A stretch of DNA of 64,000 nt. Source: Acidobacteriota bacterium (GTDB lineage: Bacteria; Acidobacteriota; UBA890; WLXD01). The translations under genes were made by a program, and so were the position numbers. The stretch lies in the NCBI GenBank assembly GCA_012103255.1, contig WLXD01000001.1, forward strand, positions 558,001 through 622,000, read 5' to 3'. Below, one piece after another: positions 1 to 8,546 of this stretch (position 1 is its first letter; the number at the start of each line of letters is the position of its first letter). Under the pieces are notes generated by a model, which saw only the letters and a list, made by a program, of their open reading frames with translations, was not told where the DNA came from and did not search any database.

Positions 1-411
1 CTGGCCCGTCCGGTAGCCGAGCGGCTTCAGCAGTTCGGCGATCGTCGGATCCTCTGCCTGCAGCCCCTGCTCGGCGCCCGGCATCCCGACCTTCGTCAGG
101 CCGGTACGAACCGGGATCTGGCCGGTGATGAATGAGGCGCGACCCGCGGTGCAACTCTGCTCCGCGTAGTAGTCGGTGAAGTAGATGCCCTCGTTGGCGA
201 TTCGATCGATGTTGGGCGTCCGGTAGCCCATCATCCCGTGGTTCATCTTGCTGATGTTCCAGAAGCCGACATCATCGCCAAAGATAACCAGGATGTTGGG
301 GCGCTCGTCCTGCTGGGCGGTTGCGGTGCTGCCGGCTCCGCCGGAAGCGAGGATCAGCGCAACCAGCGCGAATACCATTGCTCCTGCGCGCCACGGTGTC
401 TGATGACTCAT
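1..411 (-). CDS. Sulfatase (arylsulfatase family), N-terminal part cut by window edge
   Basis: The minus-strand frame opens at ATG 411-409 and runs off the window, so only about 137 N-terminal residues are visible. A Sec-type signal (residues 1-33, ending near AQQ) is followed by the first sulfatase strand PNILVIFGDDVG, whose paired Asp residues bind the metal. The formylglycine motif C87-T-A89-G-R91 matches the bacterial CxAxR type. The product should therefore be an exported sulfate-ester hydrolase that needs an FGE-type maturase, which is not in this window. TPNIDRIANEGI is the usual conserved sulfatase segment. The substrate cannot be read from this fragment. Confidence 0.88.
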   Translation of the reverse strand, partial: MSHQTPWRAGAMVFALVALILASGGAGSTATAQQDERPNILVIFGDDVGFWNISKMNHGMMGYRTPNIDRIANEGIYFTDYYAEQSCTAGRASFITGQIPVRTGLTKVGMPGAEQGLQAEDPTIAELLKPLGYRTGQ

Positions 412-504
412 CGTGAAGCCTCCTGTCGTGTCTGGGCGGGGTTTTCGGGACGTGTCAGGCCGGATGGCCTAATCCCGTGCGGTTCGGGCAAGGTCCCCGG
501 TCGT

Positions 505-1422
505 CTAGAACGCCGGGATGGCACGGGTGATGTTGAAACGAAAAGAGTTCTCTACGGCCGAGCCCGGGTAGTCGCTGTAGATCAGGCTTGTCTGGTACTC
601 GGCGTAGATGTTCCACGTCGATCCATCCGGCTTGACGATGACCTTGCCCGTTCGGAGTCCGACCGGCATGTAGAACTTCTTGGAGTCCCAGTCGTACTTG
701 GCGACCATGTCGCCGTTGCCCACATACCAGCCGTTGCCGAGCTTGTAGTTGAGGAACGGAGCGATGCCGAGCGGGTTGGTGTCAGAGCTTCCGGTCGGGA
801 GCGTGTTCGGGTCGACGCCGCGCCAGGACTGGGTCAGGAGGACACCGTAGAACCAGTTGCCGCTTCCGTTGACCACCGCCGCGGCAAGCCCGTAGCCGAA
901 TTCATCGCGGGCGACCTTGCTGCTTCCCGGCAGCGTCACCAGCGGGCCAATGCCCATGCGGCCCGAACCCCAGTCCCAGGACTTGGGAATGACCAGGGCG
1001 AACAACTCTGTGTTGCCAATGCCGCTTTCCTTGGTTCGGAGATTCTCGTAGTGCCTCAACGTGAGTCGCGGCAGGAGCGTGAACCCCTTCAGCGGCACAG
1101 GCGCCACCACGCGCATCTGCACGTAGTTGTCCAGTCCGGGCGCGCGCGTGGATCCGTCCGGCAGGGTGTCCGCGTGGTAGCTGGGCATGGATTGGTAGGC
1201 GAACTGGAATGACCACTGCGTGGCAGTGGAGTCCAGGGCGCGCGTCTCCGCGTCCTGGCCGTCATCGCTGGCTTCGGTCGCCTCGCCCTCTTCCTGATCT
1301 ATGGATTGCGCGACCAGGGTGCCGGCCGGCACCGCAACTAAGAATGCGGTGGCAAGCCACAAGGCCAGCGATCCGGGGAAGGGGACAATCGGTCTTTGAA
1401 TGCGCACGGATCTACTCCTCAT
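505..1422 (-). CDS. Outer-membrane beta-barrel protein (transporter-like)
   Basis: The 305-residue product has a signal peptide (about 1-39, ending LVAQ), a short acidic linker (EEGEATEASDDGQDAE), and then about 240 residues of alternating polar/aromatic beta strands with glycine turns. It ends in ...ITRAIPAF; a terminal Phe on an amphipathic strand is the usual BAM recognition signal. This fits a small barrel of the putative transporter/phenol-degradation MetA-like kind, and the substrate is unknown. Its ATG overlaps the stop of the 88-residue gene upstream (ATGA), so the two are probably co-translated. No close family is recognised with certainty. Confidence 0.72.
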   Translation of the reverse strand: MRSRSVRIQRPIVPFPGSLALWLATAFLVAVPAGTLVAQSIDQEEGEATEASDDGQDAETRALDSTATQWSFQFAYQSMPSYHADTLPDGSTRAPGLDNYVQMRVVAPVPLKGFTLLPRLTLRHYENLRTKESGIGNTELFALVIPKSWDWGSGRMGIGPLVTLPGSSKVARDEFGYGLAAAVVNGSGNWFYGVLLTQSWRGVDPNTLPTGSSDTNPLGIAPFLNYKLGNGWYVGNGDMVAKYDWDSKKFYMPVGLRTGKVIVKPDGSTWNIYAEYQTSLIYSDYPGSAVENSFRFNITRAIPAF

Positions 1423-1685
1423 CGGCGGGCGTCATTGCCGAGGCGTTCGGCAATCTCCGCCACCAGGTCGCGCCGCAGCGCGGTGTATTCGGTCCAGAGA
1501 CGGCTATTTGCGTCAGCTTCGAGCTCGTCGAGCCTTGCTTCGACACGTTCCAGGTCGCCGCAGATCTCCCGGAATTCCCGGTCCGAGGCGTAGAGCCTTT
1601 CCAGCGCAAGGGCCGACTCGGGAAAGCTCTTGAGCAGCCTGGCTGCAGGGCGGCCCTGGAAACGAAGGACATTGTCTGGGCTCAT
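1419..1685 (-). CDS. Small charged helical protein, function unknown
   Basis: This 88-residue protein is rich in Glu, Arg and Leu. Residues 30-80 form a probable continuous helix or coiled coil (FREICGDLERVEARLDELEA). The reading is preferred to the shifted frame on the same strand because composition and codon use look like real coding sequence and because its stop overlaps the barrel gene start by ATGA. No signal peptide is visible, so it is probably cytoplasmic. No clear Shine-Dalgarno sequence precedes the ATG. It may be a scaffold or accessory of the barrel protein, but that is a guess from position alone. Confidence 0.55.
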   Translation of the reverse strand: MSPDNVLRFQGRPAARLLKSFPESALALERLYASDREFREICGDLERVEARLDELEADANSRLWTEYTALRRDLVAEIAERLGNDARR

Positions 1686-1754
1686 GAAGTCAGTGGATTG
1701 CTGGGGAACGGCCTAGGGTTGGAGCATCTTGCAAGTGCGCGAGGAGTCCGCGGA

Positions 1755-1770
1755 GTTACGTACCGGTAAC
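1755..1770. promoter_or_regulatory. GTTAC-N6-GTAAC inverted repeat upstream of TPR regulator
   Basis: A GTTAC/GTAAC palindrome lies 25 bases before the ATG at 1796, and a further GTTAC follows at about 1781. The position suggests an operator for the gene at 1796. No regulator can be assigned. Confidence 0.3.
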
Positions 1771-1795
1771 AGGGGCGGGTGTTACCTTCCTGCCG

Positions 1796-3358
1796 ATGAA
1801 TGAACTCGATCACTACGCCTCCGATCAGGCGACCGGCGGGCCCACCGAGGCCGCGGTCAGGTCGGCTCTTGAACGCCTGCTCGACAGCGCCCGATTCCGG
1901 GGTGCGCCTCGCGTGCGCGAGTTCCTGGAGTTCGTCGTCACCGAGACGCTTGCGGGCAACCGGAGCGACCTGAAGGCCTATTCGATTGCAACGGGCGCGT
2001 TCCGCTACGCCAGTGATTTCGACCCCACCAACGACCCATACGTCCGGATCGTCGCGGGCCGCGTGCGGCGTACCCTGGCGAAGTACTACGAGGCCGAGGG
2101 GGCGAAGGACCCTGTGAGGATCGAGGTGCCAAAGGGCACGTACGTGCCCCGCTTCACTCGAGCCTCACTCGAACAGATCGTGAACCCGGTAGCCACCGTC
2201 GAACCAACGCAAACGACGCTTGTCGTCCACGAGTTCAGCTATGAAGGGCAGCCTGGTCGGGAGTGGTTGGCGAGCGGTCTGACTGAAGAACTGATTCGAG
2301 GACTTGGCCACCTCGAAGAACTGCGCGTCGTGGGACCGCTGCGCGGCGACACTCGTATCGACTCTGCGGACTTCTACCTCGAAGGTTCAATTCAGGTTGC
2401 CGGCGAGCAACTTCGGGCCGGCATCCGGCTTGCCGATGCTGAACGCGCCAACCGCTGGGCGGACCGTTTCGACGCCGAACTCGAGGGCGACCTGTTCGCC
2501 CTGCAAGACGACATCGCGCGGCGCACCGTGGGCGCGATCGGCGGCATGGCGGGTGCAATCAGTCGTACGCTCAGCGATGCCGCTCGCCAGGTGCGCCCCG
2601 AGGAGGCCAGCAGCTACGAGGCCGTGCTGAAGGCGTACCATTGGGGGAATGTCCTCTCGGACGCCGCGTTTCGCGATGCCAGCAAAGCTCTTCACGCGGT
2701 CGTCGGGCGTTCGCCGGACTACGCGCTCGCACGTGCGCTCTTGTCGGACCTCTACTTCAGTGATTGGCTCAGCGGCATGGGTGTTCTCGAGGGCGGACTC
2801 GATGAAGCAGAACGCCTCGCACGCGAAGCCGTCGATCTCGAACCACGTTCGGCACAGAGCCGCTGGTCGCTCGGGCAGGTGCACTTCGGGCGGCGCCGGG
2901 CTCAACTGATGCGCAGCGAGTACGAGCTCGCGGTCGACATCGCGCCAGAACGCGCGCTTACCCTCGCGTCGTACGCGATGTGGCTCGTAGGGATGCGCGA
3001 GTGGGAGTTTGCCGCAGTTGCGCAGCGACGAGCCAGAGGACTGAATCCAGAGCTGCCGGCGTGGACGCACTACACGGACTTCATGCTGAGCGCATCGCGG
3101 GAAGAGTGGAGCGACGCGCTCGATGCTGCGCTGCGTTTCGATTCGTCGGGTTTGATCTGGGGTCCAGCTTGCAGAGCGGTTGCCGTGAGCGAACTCGGCG
3201 ACGAGGCAGGTCTCGCCGCCGAAATCGAGACGCTGCTCGAAATCGAACCTGACCTTGCCGACGTTGGACGTGAACGTCTCGGTCGACTCCTGTGGGATCC
3301 GCGCAATGTCGCGATGTTCGCCGACAGCCTCGCCCGGGCCGGCGTCACGCTGGCATAG
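1796..3358 (+). CDS. TPR signalling protein with N-terminal DNA-binding-like and TolB-like segments
   Basis: The 520-residue product begins with a conserved segment found in bacterial TPR/'adenylate cyclase-like' regulators: LLDSARFRGAPRVREFLEFVVTETL, then SDFDPTNDPYVRIVAGRVRRTLAKYY and VPKGTYVPRF (about 25-125). This region resembles a winged-helix-like DNA-binding module. A TolB/FlgO-like alpha-beta stretch (FSYEGQPGREWLASGLTEELIRGL) follows, and the C-terminal half is helical TPR-type sequence. There is no signal peptide. I infer a cytoplasmic transcriptional or signalling regulator; the ligand and targets are unknown. It is transcribed alone, converging on the EamA gene with a 2-base gap. 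Confidence 0.62.
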   Translation: MNELDHYASDQATGGPTEAAVRSALERLLDSARFRGAPRVREFLEFVVTETLAGNRSDLKAYSIATGAFRYASDFDPTNDPYVRIVAGRVRRTLAKYYEAEGAKDPVRIEVPKGTYVPRFTRASLEQIVNPVATVEPTQTTLVVHEFSYEGQPGREWLASGLTEELIRGLGHLEELRVVGPLRGDTRIDSADFYLEGSIQVAGEQLRAGIRLADAERANRWADRFDAELEGDLFALQDDIARRTVGAIGGMAGAISRTLSDAARQVRPEEASSYEAVLKAYHWGNVLSDAAFRDASKALHAVVGRSPDYALARALLSDLYFSDWLSGMGVLEGGLDEAERLAREAVDLEPRSAQSRWSLGQVHFGRRRAQLMRSEYELAVDIAPERALTLASYAMWLVGMREWEFAAVAQRRARGLNPELPAWTHYTDFMLSASREEWSDALDAALRFDSSGLIWGPACRAVAVSELGDEAGLAAEIETLLEIEPDLADVGRERLGRLLWDPRNVAMFADSLARAGVTLA

Positions 3359-3360
3359 CC

Positions 3361-3789
3361 TTATTCGCCGGCGGTCCCGAGCATCACCGCGCCCGCCGCG
3401 ACCAGCGCGATTCCTGCCAACTTGGTTCCGGACAGCTGGTCGCCCAGTGCCGGGCCGATGATGGTGGTCACCAGGATTGCGCCTCCGAGAAAGATCGGGG
3501 CTCCGGTGCTCACGGCGAGTCCTGTTCCGTAGGCCCGCACCGTGAAGTAGTCGACCGAGAACACGCAAACGCCCGCTAGCAGCAGCAGACCAACTCCCCG
3601 CGAAGTCCACTCAAGCTGAACATCTCGGTAGCGTGTGACCAGGATTGTCAGCGCGATGAACACACCGGTCGCTTCCGCGATCATCGGCGCCAGCAAGGGG
3701 TTGGTGTCGGCCGCGGCACGGTTCATCAACGCCGACCAGCAACCGCCAGCCAGCGCGGCAACACCGATAAACATGACTCCATTCGACAT
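3361..3789 (-). CDS. Half-size EamA/DMT-family membrane transporter
   Basis: The 142-residue protein is almost entirely hydrophobic with about five membrane spans, which is one EamA repeat rather than the two found in full-length drug/metabolite transporters. Such single-repeat proteins usually act as dimers, like SMR/YnfA-sized transporters. Conserved small-residue helices (GVALLAGVC, GTGLAVSTGAPIFLGGAIL) support the family. It is divergent from PadR gene 1, and the 98 bases between them hold that repressor's probable operator, so the two transcripts could be co-regulated. The substrate is unknown. Confidence 0.72.
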   Translation of the reverse strand: MSNGVMFIGVAALAGGCWSALMNRAAADTNPLLAPMIAEATGVFIALTILVTRYRDVQLEWTSRGVGLLLLAGVCVFSVDYFTVRAYGTGLAVSTGAPIFLGGAILVTTIIGPALGDQLSGTKLAGIALVAAGAVMLGTAGE

Positions 3790-3815
3790 TGGGTGCTCCG
3801 ACGTGTGTGGCTATT

Positions 3816-3872
3816 TTGCCTACAGTGTTGTCTTCGATTGCCTACAGTGTTATCTATATGGAGAACACTCTA
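3816..3872. promoter_or_regulatory. PadR-1 operator/promoter region
   Basis: TTGCCTACAGTGTT occurs twice in direct orientation (3816-3829 and 3838-3851), spaced 22 bp, two helical turns. The second copy also forms a palindrome, TACAGTGTT (3843-3851), N12, AACACTCTA (3864-3872), with 8 of 9 positions matching. A possible -35 TTGTCT (3827-3832) and -10 TATCTA (3850s) lie inside it, which places the start of transcription just after 3858 and argues for a translation start downstream at 3882 or 3888. Confidence 0.5.
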
Positions 3873-3887
3873 CACGGAGCAGTGACT

Positions 3888-4217
3888 TTGGCCAGCAAGA
3901 GTCTCGGTGAATTCGAACAGATGGTTCTCCTGGCCGTGCTACGGCGCGGCGACGATGCGTACGGCGCAGCTGTGCGGGATGAACTCACGGAGAACACCAG
4001 CCGCCAGATCGCGCGTGGCGCCATGTATGTGACTCTCGATCGACTCGAACGTAAGGGTCTGCTGCGATCCCGCATGGGGGAGCCCACGCCTGAACGTGGT
4101 GGTCGGGCGAAGCGCTACTACGAGCTCTCGGACGACGGCCGCGTACTGCTGCGTCAGGCCGGTCGCGACCTGATGAATCTCTGGCAGGGACAGGAGTCCC
4201 TGATCGACGACGCATGA
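3888..4217 (+). CDS. PadR-family transcriptional regulator (cassette 1)
   Basis: This small winged-helix repressor of about 109 residues contains the family core LGEFEQMVLLAVLRRGDDAYG, then TSRQIARGAMYVTLDRLERKGLLRSRMG (recognition helix and wing) and RYYELSDDGRVLLRQ. The frame is open from 3789, but the TTG at 3888 is chosen because GGAG lies 8 bases upstream, it gives the usual short leader before LGEFEQ, and the palindromic operator covers 3843-3872. GTG 3882 and ATG 3858 are alternatives. Its stop overlaps the ADOP start (ATGA at 4214-4217), so the repressor and permease are translationally coupled. Autoregulation through the upstream repeats is likely. Confidence 0.85.
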   Translation: MASKSLGEFEQMVLLAVLRRGDDAYGAAVRDELTENTSRQIARGAMYVTLDRLERKGLLRSRMGEPTPERGGRAKRYYELSDDGRVLLRQAGRDLMNLWQGQESLIDDA

Positions 4218-6832
4218 ACAGGTTGCTGGAGTTCGTACTGGCGCTTGCGACGGGGAGTCGGGCCCAGGCCGAGGGGCTGCTTGGCGATATCGCCGAGGAA
4301 AACAGCATTCCCGGCACCACCAACGCATTGAGCGTTGGCGCCGTGCTCGCCGCGCTCACCGTGGCCGCAACGTTTGCCGTAGCGAGAATTACAAGACCGG
4401 TCCACCGAGATCTTCCCCGCCCAGGATCACGTGACGCGATGATGACAGTACTGACACAGGAGCTACGCAGCGCTCTGCGATTGCCATGGCGAGCCCCGGG
4501 CTTCGCCACTGCGGCGGTGCTCACGCTTGCTCTTGGCATCGGCGCGAATACCGCGATTTTCTCCCTGGTAAATGCCGTGGTACTTCGCCCCCTGCCTTTC
4601 CCGGACTCGGAGCAACTGGTTCGCGTGTGGCCGGGCGAAGCGATGACCAAGGGCTGGGTGATGGCGTTCGAAAACACCGAATCCTTCTCCGCTCTGGCCG
4701 GGGTGAGTTGGGCGTCCGCCACGTTGTCCGGGACCGGCCGGCCAATCGAGCTCCGCGGCGGCGAGGTCAGCGAGCAGTTCTTCGCCGTTACCGGCGTGGC
4801 GCCCGCCCACGGCAGGCACTTCGCCGCGGAGGACCACGCTGTTGGAGCGGAACCGACCGTCCTGCTGAGTCACGAGTTGTGGATGCGCGCGTTTGGAGGG
4901 GACACCAGCGTCGTAGGCCAACTCGTGGAGCTGGCAGATGACGACGTGGGGCAACGCCGTGTCGTCGGTGTGATGCCCGCGGGCTATCAGCCTCTGTACG
5001 CGCAGTGGGAGTTCTGGACGCCGGTGGTCATCGACCCGCAATGGGACTACCCGGGCTCGCAGATGAGTGCGACGGCGTGGAACATGGTCGGGCGACTGCG
5101 TGACGAAGCCACGATCGACAGCGCCACCGCGGAGGTCGCGGTTATCGGCGCCCAGATTCAGGAGAGCGCCCCGGACCGAATGGCCGAGTCGGCACTGGCG
5201 CGCGCTGTCACAGTGCCCCTGCTGGCCGACATGGTGGACGATGAGCGCCAGCCGTTGATCTTGATGCTGGGCGCAGTCGCGTTACTCCTGTTGATCGCCT
5301 GCACCAATGTGGCCAATTTGCTGCTGGCTCGGGGCGAGGCGCGTCGGAGAGAGCTGTCCATCCGTTCGGCGCTCGGTGCATCACGCCGTCGCCTGGCCGC
5401 TCAGTTGCTATCTGAAAGCCTCGTATTGGCCCTTCTCGGCGGCGCCCTGGGTGTTGCTGCAGCCTATGGCGCGATTCACTACTTCCGCCGCGACTTGATC
5501 AATCTGATGCCGCGCGGAGGCGAGGTCGCGCTGGACGTCAACACGTTGCTCTTTGCCCTCGCGGTTAGCGTCTTGGCAAGCGTCGTCTTCGGGATGCTGC
5601 CGGCGATCCGGGCACAGCGGCCGACGGCGGACGCGCGACACGGCGACAGTTCCGAACAGCGCCGCGCGAATCGCGTGCTCGTCGCGGTGGAGGTCGCGTT
5701 GGCGATCGTCTTCCTGGCGGGTGCTGGACTGATGCTCCGCACGCTCAGCGCGTTCGGCGACGTTGACCCTGGCTTCGATACCAACGGCGTGGTCGCGGTT
5801 GGAGTGAATGCTGTCGGCGACAACTACGACGACCCGTATGCGCTCCACGGCTTCTTCGTGGAGGTCGAGGAAGAGGTGGCGGCGATCCCCGGCATTCCTG
5901 CTCCGGCGTTCGCGATGTCGTTGCCGTTTGGTGACGGGAGCTGGGGTTGGAACTACACGATCGATTCGGACTCCTATGCAGAAGGCGCCCCAATGCCGAA
6001 TGCCGGATTCCGTGTGGTTTCGACGAGCTACTTCGACACCCTCGGGATTCCCCTTCTCGCCGGCCGACTGCTCGACGCCGATGACGTGCACGGAGCCGAG
6101 GAAGTCGTGGTGGTAAACGACGCGTTCGCCCGCCCGCACTTCGAGCGCGCCGAGGATGCGGTGGGCCGGGTCATCACCCTGAACACCGACGACAGCTTCA
6201 GAATCGTGGGCGTGGTGCAGGGGATACGTCACCTTGGTTTCCGGTCCGATCCGGTGCCGGAGATGTATCGGTCGTTCAACCAGCACCCCACGCGCATGCG
6301 ACACGTGGTTGCCAGGACCGCGATGGACGCCGAGTCGCTTGGTGAAGCGATTCAGGCTGTTGTGTGGGACATAGACCCCGACGTTCCAGTGCGCGATGCC
6401 ATCACGATGGACGAGATCATGCGGACGTCCGTGCATGAGGCGCGCTTGTTCGCTCAGCTACTGAGCGCCTTCGCAGCCCTTGGCGCGGTTCTCGCCGGCA
6501 TCGGGGTGTACGGCGTCGTGGCATATACAGTGAGTCGCAGCCGCCGTGCCCTGGCGATCCGGATGGCGCTGGGCGCGTCAGCCTCGAGCGTGATCCGACG
6601 CTCGCTGCGCGAGGCACTGGCGCCGGTTGCGGTCGGTGCTGTTGCTGGGTTGGCAGGGGCTGCCGCGGCCGGCGAGCTTCTGGCCAGCCTGCTCTTCGGC
6701 GTCACCCCACGCGACCCGGTAACGCCGGCCGCGGTGCCGCTTCTCTTGATAGCTCTCGCCAGCGCGGCGGCTTGGTTGCCATCGCGCCGGGCCGCTCGTG
6801 TCGACCCGGCAGAGGTTCTCAGGCAGGAGTAG
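4214..6832 (+). CDS. ADOP-type duplicated MacB/FtsX-like permease (cassette 1)
   Basis: The 872-residue product has the ADOP layout. A short cytoplasmic prefix (1-60, with GLLGDIAEE) and an amphipathic start of the core (MTVLTQELRSALRLPW, from 76) come first. Then follow one membrane span, a periplasmic MacB_PCD domain (about 120-350), an FtsX bundle (LILMLGAVALLLLIACTNVANLLLA), a second span, a second MacB_PCD and a final FtsX bundle ending in the ALGAS-type motif. No MacB-like ATPase is adjacent, so it is an orphan permease, as is typical of this family. A role in export or envelope stress is inferred. It ends 4 bases from the convergent M1 peptidase gene. Confidence 0.9.
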   Translation: MNRLLEFVLALATGSRAQAEGLLGDIAEENSIPGTTNALSVGAVLAALTVAATFAVARITRPVHRDLPRPGSRDAMMTVLTQELRSALRLPWRAPGFATAAVLTLALGIGANTAIFSLVNAVVLRPLPFPDSEQLVRVWPGEAMTKGWVMAFENTESFSALAGVSWASATLSGTGRPIELRGGEVSEQFFAVTGVAPAHGRHFAAEDHAVGAEPTVLLSHELWMRAFGGDTSVVGQLVELADDDVGQRRVVGVMPAGYQPLYAQWEFWTPVVIDPQWDYPGSQMSATAWNMVGRLRDEATIDSATAEVAVIGAQIQESAPDRMAESALARAVTVPLLADMVDDERQPLILMLGAVALLLLIACTNVANLLLARGEARRRELSIRSALGASRRRLAAQLLSESLVLALLGGALGVAAAYGAIHYFRRDLINLMPRGGEVALDVNTLLFALAVSVLASVVFGMLPAIRAQRPTADARHGDSSEQRRANRVLVAVEVALAIVFLAGAGLMLRTLSAFGDVDPGFDTNGVVAVGVNAVGDNYDDPYALHGFFVEVEEEVAAIPGIPAPAFAMSLPFGDGSWGWNYTIDSDSYAEGAPMPNAGFRVVSTSYFDTLGIPLLAGRLLDADDVHGAEEVVVVNDAFARPHFERAEDAVGRVITLNTDDSFRIVGVVQGIRHLGFRSDPVPEMYRSFNQHPTRMRHVVARTAMDAESLGEAIQAVVWDIDPDVPVRDAITMDEIMRTSVHEARLFAQLLSAFAALGAVLAGIGVYGVVAYTVSRSRRALAIRMALGASASSVIRRSLREALAPVAVGAVAGLAGAAAAGELLASLLFGVTPRDPVTPAAVPLLLIALASAAAWLPSRRAARVDPAEVLRQE

Positions 6833-6836
6833 CTGT

Positions 6837-8546
6837 CTAGCGTCGCTGCACGTTGGCCTGCATCAGCAACCAGGTGTCGGGATCGACGACGATCTCGGCG
6901 GGCTCGAAGGAAACAGGAATCGAGAAGGACTGGGTGGTGTCGGTCATCTCGATGTCGACGCGCTCAGTGCCGCCTTCGGCATCCACGAACTCGATGGTGA
7001 CGGGCATGCGGTACGTCGTGCCGCCTGCCTGCACCTGTTCGAGGTTGAGCCGGACCGCGCTGTTCTCATACGCCCATAGCCCTTCGAGCCTCAATCCGGC
7101 ACTTCCCTGGTAGAGCCACTGCTGGAAGAACGCTTCGAGATCCTGACCGGAAACCTCTTCCATCACCGCGCGGAAGTCATCCGTAGTCGCGTGGCTGTTG
7201 TAGTAGCGCTCGTAGTAGCGACGAATGCCTTCCCAGTACGTCTCGGTGCCGATGCGGTGGCGCAGCATGTGCAACACCCAGGAGCCCTTGGCGTACTGCA
7301 TCCCGGTTGTGACCTGCCCCATGTCGGCCAGGTTGTCGTGGATGATCCGGTATTCCGGACGGGTGTCGTAGAAGTCGAAGATGCGGTCGCGGGCGCGTTG
7401 CATCGTGTTGACGAATTCATCGCGCCCGTACGCGTGTTCGATGTACAGCGACGTGAAGTAGGTGGCAAAGCCTTCGCTGAGCCACACGTCGTCCCAGTCT
7501 GCTTCGGTCACGGCGTTGCCAAACCACTGGTGCGCGATCTCGTGAATGATCACGTTGCGCCAGCGCGTGCTGCGCGTGCCTGTCACGGAATTCTCGCCGC
7601 AGAGGATCGCGGTGGCCGCTTCCATGCCGCCGCCCACGCTGGCCGACTGGATGTTGGCGAGCTTTTCGTACGCATACGGCCCCACCCACTCGGAGTAGAA
7701 GTCGAGGGCCTCGCGTGTCGGGTAGGAGAAGTCGTAGAAGCCCGCGTCACGATCCTGGTGATAGACCCAGGTCTGAATCGGCACGCCGCGGTGCACACCG
7801 AGGTGGTCGACGGCAAATCGGGCCACGCCGACCATGTACAGCCAGGGCACGATCGGCACCGACTGTTTCCAGTGGGTGCGGCGCAGTTCCGGCGTCACGT
7901 CGGTCTCCTCCATGAGAAGTCCGTTCGAGACCACCTGATAGTGGCTGGGCGCCGTCACGACCATCTGCATGCGCGCCTTCTCGTAGACGTGATCTACCGT
8001 GGGTAGCCAGTTGCGCGCTTTGCTCGGCCAGTTGTCCGAGAAGAAGGTACGTTCGTCGTAGCGGTTCGGGCCGGTGATCAGGCCGGTCGCGGCCTGCCCT
8101 TCATACGCGACTGTGATGAAGCGACGCTCGCCCGCGGCGGGCGCTTCGGCCAGTCGGATACGCAGTCGTTCGCCTACATGCGAGTGGTTTGCCGCAGCGC
8201 CGACGGTTTCAGCGGTCGCGTTGGGATTCATGGCTGCCCACTCGGCGTCGCTATCGGCGACCCACACGCCGGCCACTTCCATGCCGGTCTCTGCGCCGCC
8301 ACTGCGCCCAACCAGATCCAGGAAGACCTCTTCCACACCGTCTTGAACGAACCGGATCTGGGCCGTTGCCAGCCCGCCGATCGCATCGGTATCATCGCGC
8401 AGCGAAATCCGGAATACGTACTCTTCGACGTCGATCCCCGTTTGACGCGGCCAGGTGTCGGCTGCGACTCCCACCGAGAGTGCGAGTACCAGCCCGCTAG
8501 CGAGAGTGACTGCGATCGCGCGCGAAAGCATCGAGAGCTTCGTCAT
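6837..8546 (-). CDS. M1-family zinc metallopeptidase, exported
   Basis: The 569-residue protein has a signal peptide (1-29, ending VAADT) and an N-terminal beta saddle. The thermolysin-like domain carries H335-E-I-A-H339 and the third zinc ligand E358 in WLSEGFATY, the exact HExxH-x18-E spacing of M1. The exopeptidase loop, normally GxMEN, reads GGGMEAAT, so N-terminal anchoring may differ from classical aminopeptidase N. It is shorter than PepN and lacks the large helical C-terminal domain; the end is a beta-rich segment. The start ATG overlaps the stop of the upstream sulfatase (ATGA), making it the last gene of a four-gene minus-strand run. Confidence 0.9.
   Translation of the reverse strand: MTKLSMLSRAIAVTLASGLVLALSVGVAADTWPRQTGIDVEEYVFRISLRDDTDAIGGLATAQIRFVQDGVEEVFLDLVGRSGGAETGMEVAGVWVADSDAEWAAMNPNATAETVGAAANHSHVGERLRIRLAEAPAAGERRFITVAYEGQAATGLITGPNRYDERTFFSDNWPSKARNWLPTVDHVYEKARMQMVVTAPSHYQVVSNGLLMEETDVTPELRRTHWKQSVPIVPWLYMVGVARFAVDHLGVHRGVPIQTWVYHQDRDAGFYDFSYPTREALDFYSEWVGPYAYEKLANIQSASVGGGMEAATAILCGENSVTGTRSTRWRNVIIHEIAHQWFGNAVTEADWDDVWLSEGFATYFTSLYIEHAYGRDEFVNTMQRARDRIFDFYDTRPEYRIIHDNLADMGQVTTGMQYAKGSWVLHMLRHRIGTETYWEGIRRYYERYYNSHATTDDFRAVMEEVSGQDLEAFFQQWLYQGSAGLRLEGLWAYENSAVRLNLEQVQAGGTTYRMPVTIEFVDAEGGTERVDIEMTDTTQSFSIPVSFEPAEIVVDPDTWLLMQANVQRR

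Noticed and set aside
238-1212. Long plus-strand open frame of 324 codons
   Set aside because: It crosses the sulfatase start and overlaps the barrel gene in antisense; no ribosome site or recognisable fold.
2387-3610. Long minus-strand open frame of 407 codons
   Set aside because: It lies antisense to the TPR regulator gene, is Arg/Ala-rich without motifs, and is a high-GC shadow.
5408-6436. Minus-strand frame of 342 codons in ADOP-1
   Set aside because: Antisense shadow of the permease, His/Arg-rich composition typical of reverse reading of high-GC genes.
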